From the NCBI RefSeq assembly GCF_002482975.1, contig NZ_DLHA01000037.1, positions 1 through 18,782 on the forward strand: a stretch of DNA of 18,782 nucleotides, given 5' to 3'. The notes beneath the pieces were generated by a model. That model was given only the letters and a program-made list of their open reading frames with translations. It did not search any database and had not been told where the DNA came from. How positions within the stretch are numbered: position 1 is the first letter of the stretch; the number at the start of each line of letters is the position of its first letter. Positions 6,375-12,955 of the stretch are shown here, one piece after another. The position numbers and the translations under genes are program-made. This DNA comes from Flavobacterium sp. UBA7680. GTDB taxonomy: Bacteria; Bacteroidota; Bacteroidia; Flavobacteriales; Flavobacteriaceae.

Positions 6375-8362
6375 GGTAATTGTTCCTGTAGTTTTTTAAT
6401 ATCGTCACGCAGTTTGGCAGCCTGCATAAAGTCTAATTCCTTAGCTGCTTTTTCCATTGATTTTCGTTTCTCACGAATCATTTTTTCAAGATCAGCTTTA
6501 GACATATATGCCGTTTCAGGTTCTGCAGCAATTGATAAAGTATGACCTAATTCGTATTCTACTAAAGGATTTTTAGTAAAAGCACTTTCTATTTTTTTGT
6601 TTAATGCCTGTGGCGTTATATTATTTTCGACATTAAAATTGATTTGTTTTGTTCTTCTATAATTAGTTTCGTCGATTGTTCGCTGCATACTCGCTGTAAC
6701 TTTATCGGCATACATAATCGCTTTACCATTTAAGTTTCTTGCCGCACGACCAATAGTTTGGGTTAAAGAACGATAATTTCTTAAGAAACCTTCTTTATCG
6801 GCGTCAAGAATTGCTACAAGCGAAACTTCGGGTAAATCCAAACCTTCACGAAGTAAGTTTACTCCAATTAAAACATCAAAAATACCTTTTCGTAAATCCT
6901 GCATGATTTCGATACGTTCTAAAGTATCCACTTCAGAGTGGATATAACGGCATCGAATACTGACTTTAGTTAAGTATTTGGCTAATTCTTCGGCCATTCT
7001 TTTAGTCAAAGTTGTCACCAAAACTCTTTCGTCTAATTCGCAGCGAACCTGAATTTCTTCAATCAAATCATCAATTTGATTTAAACTTGGGCGCACTTCA
7101 ATAACCGGATCTAATAATCCCGTTGGACGAATAATCTGCTCGACATAAATACCATCAGATTTCTGTAATTCGTAATCTGCAGGTGTTGCCGAAACATAAA
7201 TTACCTGATTCTGTATGGCTTCAAACTCTTCAAATTTCAAAGGTCTATTGTCCATTGCAGCTGGTAAACGGAAACCATATTCAACCAAATTTTCTTTACG
7301 GCTGCGGTCACCTCCGTACATGGCGTGAACCTGCGAAACCGTAACGTGACTTTCATCAACAATCATTAAAAAATCATTTGGAAAATAATCTAATAAACAG
7401 AAAGGCCTTGTTCCGGCTTGTCTTCCGTCAAGATAACGGGAGTAATTTTCAATTCCGGAGCAATAACCCAATTCACGAATCATTTCTAAGTCGAAATTGG
7501 TTCTTTCTTCTAAACGTTTGGCTTCTAAATGTTTGCCTATTTCTTTAAAATAATCTACTTGTTTTACTAAATCCTGCTGGATTTCCCAAATTGCACCTTG
7601 CAGTACTTCTGGCGAAGTCACAAACATATTGGCAGGATAAATAGTCAGTCTTTTGAATTTTTCAATTACTTGGGAATTCTTCGCATCAAAAGATTCTATT
7701 TCTTCAATTTCATCTCCAAAAAAATGTACCCTGTAAGCGTCATCCGCATAACTTGGATAAATTTCAACTGTATCGCCTTTAATTCTAAAAGTTCCCGGAT
7801 TAAAATCGGCTTCAGTTCTGGCGTATAAACTTTGTACAAGACTGTGCAGTAATTTAGTTCTCGAAATAACCTGATCTCTGCTAATCTCAATTACATTCTT
7901 TTTAAATTCAACAGGGTTTCCTATACCGTATAAACACGAAACTGAGGCTACAACTAAAACATCACGTCGCCCGGAAAGTAGGGAAGAAGTGGTGCTTAAA
8001 CGCATCTTTTCGAGTTCTTCATTGATAGATAAATCTTTTTCAATAAAAACTCCTGTTACAGGCATAAAAGCTTCTGGCTGATAATAGTCGTAGTAAGAAA
8101 CGAAATATTCAACCGCATTATTCGGAAAAAATTGTTTGAATTCAGAATACAGCTGCGCTGCCAAAGTTTTGTTATGTGCCAAAACTATGGTTGGACGCTG
8201 TACTTCCTGAATAACATTGGCTACTGTAAATGTTTTACCAGATCCTGTAACTCCTAATAATGTTTGGTATTTTTCTCCATCGACTACACCTTGTGCTAGT
8301 TTTTGTATGGCTTGCGGCTGGTCTCCTTTTGGACTATATTCTGAAGATACTTGGAAATTCAT
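6371..8362 (-). CDS. uvrB: UvrABC nucleotide excision repair protein UvrB
   Basis: A 663-residue protein (E. coli UvrB is 673) that receives damaged DNA from UvrA, verifies the lesion with its helicase fold and recruits UvrC. Visible are Walker A GVTGSGKT (37-44), motif Ia HNKTLAAQ (63-70), the damage-probing beta-hairpin with YYDYYQPEAF (90-99), Walker B/DEAD-like DESH (336-339), SATPADYE (391-398), motif VI TIGRAARN (536-543), and a C-terminal UVR domain (about 626-661, KELDFMQAAKLRDDIKKLQ) that binds UvrC. It looks full-length and intact. A weak promoter candidate on this strand is TTTT - 19 bases - TATCTTTA (8389-8419). No terminator separates it from the convergent TerB-like gene. Confidence 0.98.
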   Translation of the reverse strand: MNFQVSSEYSPKGDQPQAIQKLAQGVVDGEKYQTLLGVTGSGKTFTVANVIQEVQRPTIVLAHNKTLAAQLYSEFKQFFPNNAVEYFVSYYDYYQPEAFMPVTGVFIEKDLSINEELEKMRLSTTSSLLSGRRDVLVVASVSCLYGIGNPVEFKKNVIEISRDQVISRTKLLHSLVQSLYARTEADFNPGTFRIKGDTVEIYPSYADDAYRVHFFGDEIEEIESFDAKNSQVIEKFKRLTIYPANMFVTSPEVLQGAIWEIQQDLVKQVDYFKEIGKHLEAKRLEERTNFDLEMIRELGYCSGIENYSRYLDGRQAGTRPFCLLDYFPNDFLMIVDESHVTVSQVHAMYGGDRSRKENLVEYGFRLPAAMDNRPLKFEEFEAIQNQVIYVSATPADYELQKSDGIYVEQIIRPTGLLDPVIEVRPSLNQIDDLIEEIQVRCELDERVLVTTLTKRMAEELAKYLTKVSIRCRYIHSEVDTLERIEIMQDLRKGIFDVLIGVNLLREGLDLPEVSLVAILDADKEGFLRNYRSLTQTIGRAARNLNGKAIMYADKVTASMQRTIDETNYRRTKQINFNVENNITPQALNKKIESAFTKNPLVEYELGHTLSIAAEPETAYMSKADLEKMIREKRKSMEKAAKELDFMQAAKLRDDIKKLQEQLP

Positions 8363-8388
8363 TTGTTACTGATGAAAAGTTGGTTTTG

Positions 8389-8419
8389 TAAAGATACAAA
8401 GTTTGAATGCTATAAAAAA
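8389..8419 (-). promoter_or_regulatory. Possible uvrB promoter
   Basis: On the minus strand TATCTTTA (8389-8396) differs from TAnnTTTG only in its last base, with TTTT 19 bases upstream (8416-8419). The leader would be about 20 nt. This is a weak match and no LexA-type site was recognised. Confidence 0.3.
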
Positions 8420-8444
8420 GATAAAAAAGTCGGTGATTTGTATA

Positions 8445-8457
8445 GTCCCTACGGGAC
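8445..8457. repeat. Short palindrome GTCCCTACGGGAC
   Basis: The five-base arms GTCCC/GGGAC flank a TAC centre. This has the same architecture as ATCTC-TAC-GAGAT at 8498 and 8608, and the following AATTTTAAAATA resembles the continuation of those repeats, so it is probably a diverged outlying copy of the neighbouring element. Confidence 0.6.
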
Positions 8458-8479
8458 AATTTTAAAATACGATAACCAT

Positions 8480-8748
8480 TTTTTCTACCGATATTTAATC
8501 TCTACGAGATATTTTTTTGAATCAATTTTAAGATATAAATCAATTTTTTTGATCATATTTAAGAGCCAAATAATAATTTTTCTAATAAATAATTAGCCAT
8601 TAAGTATATCTCTACGAGATAATTTTTTCGAATTAATTTTAAGAAACAACTGATTTTTTTAACCAAATTTAATAGCTAAAAGATAATTTTTCCAGTAAAT
8701 AATTTGCCATTAAGCATATCTCGTAGAGATTAAATATCGGTAGAAAAA
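8480..8748. repeat. 269-bp element: two 110-bp direct repeats bounded by 33-bp inverted repeats
   Basis: The end arms 8480-8512 and 8716-8748 are perfectly complementary over 33 bp. Between them lie two direct repeats of exactly 110-bp period (8498-8607 and 8608-8717), each starting ATCTCTACGAGATA and ending GCCATTAAG.AT. They are similar over their whole length by eye, with many substitutions. A third, inverted boundary ATCTCGTAGAGAT occurs at 8718-8730. No open frame of any quality lies inside and no transposase is nearby. It resembles a MITE or other non-autonomous repeat that has undergone internal duplication. Confidence 0.88.
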
Positions 8749-8771
8749 CTATATTGCATTATACAAAGTTC

Positions 8772-8854
8772 GCCACGAATTCCACGAATTTTCACTAATT
8801 TATTTAATTGAATTATAGAAAAATTAATTCGTGGAAATTCGTGGAATTCGTGGC
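8772..8854. repeat. Dispersed GCCACGAATT palindrome
   Basis: A perfect 20-bp inverted repeat (8772-8791 with 8835-8854) begins GCCACGAATTCCACGAATTT and encloses an AT-rich loop of 43 bases. It belongs to the same family as the outer part of the element at 2864-3044. It ends eight bases before the stop codon of the minus-strand hydrolase and could also slow transcription out of that gene. Confidence 0.88.
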
Positions 8855-8862
8855 AAATGATC

Positions 8863-9804
8863 TTATTCTAAAAAATCAATAACGGCCTCATTTATGATTT
8901 TTGGCTGATCAATAGTCAAAAAATGCCCAGCATCTTTTATGATTTTTGTTTTGCTGTTGGCTAAGTGCTTTTGTGCACGCTCTAAACTTTCTTCAGAATT
9001 AATAACATCTTTATCACCAATTAAAACCAAAACAGGATTATTGATTGATTCTAATTCTTTATCTGAAAAAGGCGTCATTTTTAACATACTCGAATTTGAT
9101 TTGGCGTATTTATTAGCCAAATAGAATTGCCTGTTATAGATAGGACTTATTTTTTCTGGATGTGTAGAAAATGCTTTTAATGTTTTGCTGAATTTCTTTT
9201 CACTAGGAAAAAGTTTTAACATTAAAGCCGATGATGTTTTTCTGGGTTTATCTATAAATTTAAAAGTCTGCGCCGGACTCAATAAAACAATTTTGTCTAT
9301 TGAATTTGATTTTTGCGTTGCCAATAATGTTGCAATCCAGCCGCCGCGGGAAGCTCCGATAATATCAAATTTCTTTAATTTATAATGATCGAAAATTTCG
9401 TTGTACCAAATGACAATTTCTTCTGATGAAAGTGGTTTTGCAGTTAAGTGGGATTTGTTCGGTTCCATTATAAAATCGATGGCATAAATGCGGTGATTTT
9501 TGGCTAAAGTTTTAATGTTAGGATACCACATTGTGGAACTGGCGTCCATTCCGTGGAGTAAAATTAAATCTTTTCCGTTTTTTGGTCCGGTGATAATAAC
9601 ATGTGCAGTTCCAAAACTTGTTTTTACATTTTCTTCGGTATACGGAATATCCCAAAGTTTTAAAGCCTTGTTATAAGCGGTTTCATATTTTTGTTCTTCG
9701 CTTTTGGTTTTAAAAACATAATCTTCAAATTTTGCCTTTTTGGTTGAAGCACAGCTTGTGACTAAAAATAAGAGAATTGCTAATCTGGAGTATAATTTTG
9801 ACAT
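8863..9804 (-). CDS. Alpha/beta hydrolase lipoprotein
   Basis: A 313-residue protein with a lipoprotein signal peptide: a hydrophobic stretch 8-16 and lipobox LVTSC with Cys18 as the acylation site. The following residues ASTKKAK lack an obvious outer-leaflet export signal. The hydrolase core has LLHGMDASS (82-90) for the oxyanion hole, nucleophile Ser152 in IGASRGG, acid Asp264 or Asp266 in IGDKD, and His294 in DAGHFL. Such enzymes cleave esters, amides or C-C bonds; the substrate is not readable from sequence. It is likely monocistronic, with a 91-bp gap to the upstream small membrane gene. A perfect palindrome AAGTTCAA-T-TTGAACTT lies seven bases upstream of the ATG. Confidence 0.88.
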   Translation of the reverse strand: MSKLYSRLAILLFLVTSCASTKKAKFEDYVFKTKSEEQKYETAYNKALKLWDIPYTEENVKTSFGTAHVIITGPKNGKDLILLHGMDASSTMWYPNIKTLAKNHRIYAIDFIMEPNKSHLTAKPLSSEEIVIWYNEIFDHYKLKKFDIIGASRGGWIATLLATQKSNSIDKIVLLSPAQTFKFIDKPRKTSSALMLKLFPSEKKFSKTLKAFSTHPEKISPIYNRQFYLANKYAKSNSSMLKMTPFSDKELESINNPVLVLIGDKDVINSEESLERAQKHLANSKTKIIKDAGHFLTIDQPKIINEAVIDFLE

Positions 9805-9810
9805 GGTAAT

Positions 9811-9834
9811 AAGTTCAATTTGAACTTAAAGTTA
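9811..9834 (-). promoter_or_regulatory. Palindrome overlapping a -7-like box before the hydrolase gene
   Basis: AAGTTCAA (9811-9818), T, TTGAACTT (9820-9827) is a perfect 17-base dyad. On the minus strand it directly follows TAACTTTA (9827-9834), a near match to TAnnTTTG. The dyad would therefore cover the transcription start and could be an operator; no regulator gene is adjacent. Confidence 0.35.
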
Positions 9835-9895
9835 CGATTATAGAAAACAGAAACTGTATCAGAATTTTGTTTTAAAATATCATAATTACAATCTG

Positions 9896-10126
9896 TTATG
9901 CTTTTTTGGCTGTCAAATGATATATCTGAACAAATGATAAAATTGCATTTGGAATAATAATCGGTAAAAGCCATTGACTAAAATCTCTGTAATCTTTTAA
10001 AAAGATGCCGTAAACTACAAAACAAATGCACCCAAATAAGTTTATGAGCCGTATTGTTTTAAGATCTTTTAGTAAAAACCCTCCAACAATAAAAAAGGAA
10101 GCAAGATAACCAATATATTCTGCCAT
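9896..10126 (-). CDS. Small three-helix inner-membrane protein (YgjV/SemiSWEET-like)
   Basis: A 76-residue, strongly hydrophobic protein with three predicted membrane segments: about 3-20 (YIGYLASFFIVGGFLL), 26-43 (IRLINLFGCICFVVYGIF) and 51-70 (WLLPIIIPNAILSFVQIYHL). The size, three-helix layout and the N-terminal GYLAS-FFIVGGFLLKDLKTIRLIN resemble YgjV-type and SemiSWEET-like half transporters, but the match is from memory and the function is unknown. It is a free-standing gene with a plausible promoter 26 nt upstream and no close partner. Codon use looks like that of its neighbours. Confidence 0.7.
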   Translation of the reverse strand: MAEYIGYLASFFIVGGFLLKDLKTIRLINLFGCICFVVYGIFLKDYRDFSQWLLPIIIPNAILSFVQIYHLTAKKA

Positions 10127-10159
10127 GATTTTGATATTTAATTATTTAAAACTATAATA

Positions 10160-10188
10160 CAAAACTAATAATTTAATTGAAAATCAAA
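10160..10188 (-). promoter_or_regulatory. Promoter candidate for the small membrane protein gene
   Basis: On the minus strand TAGTTTTG (10160-10167) matches TAnnTTTG exactly, and TTTG occurs 17 bases upstream (10185-10188), two bases closer than the usual 19. The start would fall near 10153, about 26 nt before the ATG at 10126. Confidence 0.42.
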
Positions 10189-10229
10189 TAGATAGGTTTC
10201 TTTGATCTCAATTTTGCACTTAATATTTT

Positions 10230-10889
10230 TTAGAAATACAATTTCTTTTCTAAAAATCTTTCTTTTGAAAAACTTGTTAGAATATCATAAGCACTGGATT
10301 CATTGTCTTCATGTTTTCTCCATACAAAATTAGCATACCAATCTGCAAACCAGATCATTTTATTATTTGTACTTTCTAAGAATTCACACGAAATATCAAT
10401 ATTAATTCCATTTCCCCAGATTTCTGTCTTTATATAGTCTGGAAAGCTCTCTCCATGACTAACTTTTATAGTTCTTTTGTCTAAAACAATCTTTACATTA
10501 TCATATTTAATGATTTCGGGTTTAAGCAATAAACCAAGTACATAATTGTAAAAGATATTTTTATCCTTTCGCAGCGATTCAAAGACTTTCGATTTATTTA
10601 CTGTGATTGAAATAATTTTAAAAGAACTGCTCTTGGCAATTATCTTATTAGTTACTTGGGAAGTAATAAAAGCACAATGTTCAGGAAGAAAATTAGCTCC
10701 TTTTTTCTCTATGTTAGGAGTTAGATTATATTTTTTATAAATTTCAGAAATAAAGCGGGAAATATATTTTTCTTCTTCACTGGATATAACTATACCGGTA
10801 ATTGTAATAAATTTACTTGACCCACCATATCTGTTCGGTTTATCAAATCTCCATCCTAAATCTCCACTTTCATCAATGTATATTTTCAT
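10230..10889 (-). CDS. DUF3800 domain protein (putative RNase H-like nuclease fold)
   Basis: A 219-residue soluble protein spanning the whole DUF3800 pattern: N-terminal IYIDESGDLG (Asp6, Glu7, Ser8, Asp10), EKKGANF (Glu61), the central VLDKR (Asp137), and near the C-terminus FLESTNNKMIWFADWYANFVWR (Glu172, Ser173, Asp183), where the family usually reads S-x-x-x-LQxAD. The conserved acidic residues fit a predicted metal-dependent RNase H-like fold; no activity is established to my knowledge, and the family is often seen near mobile or defence genes. Its ATG lies five bases after the T run of a strong terminator, with no room for its own promoter, so expression must depend on read-through from the RNA or rlmF. 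A two-codon frame ATG-GCA-TGA overlaps the start as ATGA. Context is otherwise housekeeping. Confidence 0.88.
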   Translation of the reverse strand: MKIYIDESGDLGWRFDKPNRYGGSSKFITITGIVISSEEEKYISRFISEIYKKYNLTPNIEKKGANFLPEHCAFITSQVTNKIIAKSSSFKIISITVNKSKVFESLRKDKNIFYNYVLGLLLKPEIIKYDNVKIVLDKRTIKVSHGESFPDYIKTEIWGNGINIDISCEFLESTNNKMIWFADWYANFVWRKHEDNESSAYDILTSFSKERFLEKKLYF

Positions 10890-10894
10890 GCCAT

Positions 10895-10919
10895 AAAAAA
10901 AAGGGCTGAGAAGCCCTTT
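10895..10919 (-). terminator. Rho-independent terminator of the candidate RNA, next to the DUF3800 start
   Basis: A perfect 8-bp stem AAAGGGCT/AGCCCTTT with a 4-nt UCUC loop on the minus strand is followed by a run of T residues (A run 10895-10902 on the plus strand). The T run ends five bases before the DUF3800 ATG, so the terminator separates the gene from everything upstream. Confidence 0.85.
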
Positions 10920-11014
10920 GGTATTTTTAAAAATAGACCCTAAAAACGATGTATTTAGAATACATTTATGGTAGATGTTTCACCGCCACGTTGACTCAGG
11001 AATTACCTATTTAA
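10895..11014 (-). ncRNA. Candidate structured RNA upstream of the DUF3800 gene
   Basis: On the minus strand a -7 match (TATATTTG, 11020-11027) is followed by about 120 nt of non-coding sequence with hairpin potential throughout. It can pair GGTA (11004-11007) with TACC (10970-10973), form a perfect 7-bp hairpin with a 3-nt loop (10949-10965), form a self-complementary 20-mer (10920-10939), and ends in a textbook terminator (10895-10919). The middle block GTCAACGTGGCGGTGAAAC is GC-richer than its surroundings, as expected for a structured core. Published surveys describe several DUF3800-associated RNA motifs, and this may be one of them or a new relative. It could be a free small RNA or a leader controlling DUF3800 by termination. 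It matches no riboswitch I recognise. Confidence 0.55.
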
Positions 11015-11019
11015 CGATG

Positions 11020-11027
11020 CAAATATA
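11020..11027 (-). promoter_or_regulatory. -7 element for the candidate RNA
   Basis: It reads TATATTTG on the minus strand, an exact TAnnTTTG match, inside the 178-bp gap after rlmF. No TTTG is found at the -33 position. The predicted start is near 11014. Confidence 0.42.
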
Positions 11028-11067
11028 AGAATAAAAAATTAATAAATTTTATTTTGTAGGATTAATT

Positions 11068-12018
11068 TTAAATTTTAAAAGATTTTTGTTCCATATTATT
11101 TAAAAAACTCCACGCTACAATACGGCTATTTTTTTGCCCTTGCGACATTTCAATTGTTTTAACTTCAAAAGCATTTACTTTTTTCAAAGTTTTGTAAATC
11201 GAAGAAAGATTTTCTTTTTTAGAAACTAAAGTAGTGAACCACAAAACTTGCGAAGCATATTTTGCGCTTTCATAAATCATTTGTGTTACAAAACCAATTT
11301 CACCGCCGCTGCACCACAATTCAGCATTTTGTCCTCCAAAGTTTAAAACTGGATTTGTGTTTCTTTTTTCTTTTGGATTTAGATTGGAAACTTTTCTCGA
11401 AGTGCTTTTATTGGCTTCTTCTGCCGATGCATGAAAAGGCGGATTACACATTGTGAATGTAAATCGGTCTTCGGGAATTATAATGTTTTTAAAGATAAAT
11501 CGGGATTCTGTTTGTTGTTGTAAACTGATTGCATCGATTAATCTTGGATTAGCTTCAATAATTTTGCTGCAGTTTTCGATTGCTTTTTTATCAATATCAG
11601 TCGCAACAAAGCTCCAGTTGTAAATTGAATTTCCTAATATCGGATAGATTAAATTTGAACCCGATCCGATATCTAATCCTAAAACAGAATTTCCTTCAGG
11701 AATTTGATTGTTATTCGTTTCTGCTAATAAATCAGCTATGTAATGAATGTAATCGGCGCGGCCTGGAATTGGCGGGCAAAGATAATTTTTAGGAATATCC
11801 CAGTTTTGAATTTCATAATAGGTTTGCAGTAAAGCTTTATTTAAAGTTTTTACCGCATTTGGATTAGCAAAATCAACAGTTTCGATTCCGTATTTATTGA
11901 TGGAAATAAAAGCTTTTAATTCGGGACAATTTGAAATTAAAAGTTCAAAATCATATCTGGAACGATGTAGATTTCTTGGATGTAAATTGTCTTTTTGGGA
12001 ATTGTTTTCTGCTTTCAT
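11068..12018 (-). CDS. rlmF: 23S rRNA adenine-1618 N6-methyltransferase
   Basis: A 316-residue Rossmann methyltransferase (E. coli RlmF is about 308). N-terminal HPRNLHRSRYDFELL (13-27), NPNAVKTLNKALL (52-64) and CPPIPGRADYIHYIADLL (81-98) are characteristic of the RlmF/YbiN family. The SAM-binding motif I is GLDIGSGSNLIYP (114-126) and the catalytic N6-adenine motif is NPPF (192-195). It methylates A1618 of 23S rRNA in the cytoplasm. On the minus strand TACCTTTG (12036-12043) gives a promoter about 12 nt before the ATG, with TCTG roughly 20 bases upstream. It stands alone; the next gene downstream is separated by the candidate RNA and its terminator. Confidence 0.94.
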   Translation of the reverse strand: MKAENNSQKDNLHPRNLHRSRYDFELLISNCPELKAFISINKYGIETVDFANPNAVKTLNKALLQTYYEIQNWDIPKNYLCPPIPGRADYIHYIADLLAETNNNQIPEGNSVLGLDIGSGSNLIYPILGNSIYNWSFVATDIDKKAIENCSKIIEANPRLIDAISLQQQTESRFIFKNIIIPEDRFTFTMCNPPFHASAEEANKSTSRKVSNLNPKEKRNTNPVLNFGGQNAELWCSGGEIGFVTQMIYESAKYASQVLWFTTLVSKKENLSSIYKTLKKVNAFEVKTIEMSQGQKNSRIVAWSFLNNMEQKSFKI

Positions 12019-12035
12019 TTTGATTTATTTCGATG

Positions 12036-12043
12036 CAAAGGTA
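12036..12043 (-). promoter_or_regulatory. -7 promoter element for rlmF
   Basis: TACCTTTG on the minus strand matches TAnnTTTG and is embedded in GATGCAAAGGTACA, the same arrangement as before the DUF1456 and thiamine pyrophosphokinase genes. The ATG lies 17 bases downstream of the box. Confidence 0.45.
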
Positions 12044-12109
12044 CACATTCCTTTTTTGGGATTCAGAATTCCGTAAGAATGATGTGTTTAATGGGAATCT
12101 TTGCGTAAA

Positions 12110-12154
12110 CCGGATTGAAATCCGGCCCTACAATATAAACCGAGCCTTCGGCTC
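12110..12154. repeat. Two small hairpins between thiamine pyrophosphokinase and rlmF
   Basis: CCGGAT-TGAA-ATCCGG (12110-12125) and GAGCC-TTC-GGCTC (12142-12154) are perfect stem-loops. The second begins two bases beyond the thiamine pyrophosphokinase stop and may terminate that gene, although only a short T stretch follows on the minus strand. The first, within AAACCGGATTGAAATCCGGC, resembles a short dispersed palindrome. Confidence 0.6.
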
Positions 12155-12155
12155 T

Positions 12156-12818
12156 TTAATCAAAACATTCCATTAATAACAAATCGCCATTTGTGTGGTT
12201 TATAGTAACCAAACCGTCTTTTGCTACAGAATTGCTGCTTCCAGTTCTGTAACCCATTGTTAAAGTATCATTTTGCAACGGATATTGTAAATTGGTAGAA
12301 TAAATGCCGTTTACAACACCAATCGGAATTAATGAAATTGGAGTTTTAGCAGTATACCATTTTTCGAATTTTGTTGGAAGCAAAAAGATTTTTGAATGAT
12401 CATCAAGAATTACAATTTTTAGTAAATCTCTGTAACGAACAATATTGGTTAAATTGGTAATCGTATGATCTGCACGTCTTCCGGTTGCCCAAACTACATT
12501 TACGGCAGGAATTTTTCTTTTAACTAAATAATCAAAAGCTTTTTCTAAATCGGTTTTATCCTGATCTGGAGTGTGAACTATTTCGAGTGGATATTGTGAA
12601 GTTTTATAAATCTCGGGATCAAAACCTTCGTCAAAATCTCCTAAAAGAACATCGATTTTAATGCCTAATTCAATAACTCTTTCTATTGCCGAATCTAAAA
12701 CGATAACTAGTGGAGACCATTCTAGCAATTGTCCTAATAATTCAGGATCGCAGGCCGCTCCGTTTGCAATTATTAAAGCTGGTTCCTGATCGTCTCGAAC
12801 TATATGGTGTGATGACAT
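12156..12818 (-). CDS. Thiamine pyrophosphokinase
   Basis: A 220-residue cytoplasmic enzyme that transfers pyrophosphate from ATP to thiamine to make thiamine diphosphate. Family landmarks are IIANGAACD (16-24), a conserved acidic loop DVLLGDFD (56-63), DQDKTDLEKAFDYL (85-98), which binds Mg-ATP, and ATGRRADHT (111-119), the GxRxDH signature. The C-terminal half has the beta-rich thiamine-binding domain with GVVNGIYS, GSSNSVAKD (about 192-200) and VTINHTNG. The length is usual for the family. The gene is single; upstream on this strand is TATCTTTG (12841-12848) with TCTG exactly 19 bases further, a good Bacteroidota promoter. No TPP riboswitch was found in the leader, which would be under 20 nt. 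Confidence 0.94.
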   Translation of the reverse strand: MSSHHIVRDDQEPALIIANGAACDPELLGQLLEWSPLVIVLDSAIERVIELGIKIDVLLGDFDEGFDPEIYKTSQYPLEIVHTPDQDKTDLEKAFDYLVKRKIPAVNVVWATGRRADHTITNLTNIVRYRDLLKIVILDDHSKIFLLPTKFEKWYTAKTPISLIPIGVVNGIYSTNLQYPLQNDTLTMGYRTGSSNSVAKDGLVTINHTNGDLLLMECFD

Positions 12819-12840
12819 GTGAGTTTTTTTGAATGTGCTG

Positions 12841-12871
12841 CAAAGATACGGTTAGAATTTTAGATTGCAGA
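12841..12871 (-). promoter_or_regulatory. Promoter for thiamine pyrophosphokinase
   Basis: On the minus strand TATCTTTG (12841-12848) is an exact -7 match, and TCTG lies 19 bases upstream where TTTG is expected. The ATG at 12818 follows the box by 22 bases. Confidence 0.5.
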
Positions 12872-12893
12872 TTTTAGATTTTAGATTTTTTTT

Positions 12894-12949
12894 GCCACAG
12901 ATTAAAAGGATTCAAATGATTAATCTTTTTAATCTGTGAAATCTGTGGC
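12894..12949. repeat. Dispersed GCCACAGATT palindrome
   Basis: GCCACAGATT (12894-12903) pairs with AATCTGTGGC (12940-12949). Alternatively CACAGATTAAAAGGATT (12896-12912) pairs with AATCTTTTTAATCTGTG (12922-12938) with one mismatch. It is a copy of the inner palindrome at 2898-2974. It lies directly after the DinB gene stop and is preceded by short ATTTTAGATT direct repeats (about 12857-12890). Confidence 0.85.
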
Positions 12950-12955
12950 TAAATA

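Noticed and set aside
8351..8596. Plus-strand open frame of 81 codons after uvrB
   Set aside because: It starts inside uvrB and runs through the palindromic element; composition is low-complexity with no family resemblance.
8498..8717. The 110-bp direct repeats as a CRISPR array
   Set aside because: The repeats are contiguous, long and diverged, with no unique spacers of regular size, and no cas genes are nearby.
9780..9974. Minus-strand open frame of 64 codons between the hydrolase and the small membrane protein
   Set aside because: It overlaps both neighbours in another frame and has no recognisable protein features.
10895..11014. The DUF3800 leader as a known riboswitch, hammerhead or SRP RNA
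   Set aside because: I compared it by eye with the conserved cores I remember (TPP, SAM, c-di-GMP, hammerhead, small SRP) and found no convincing match.
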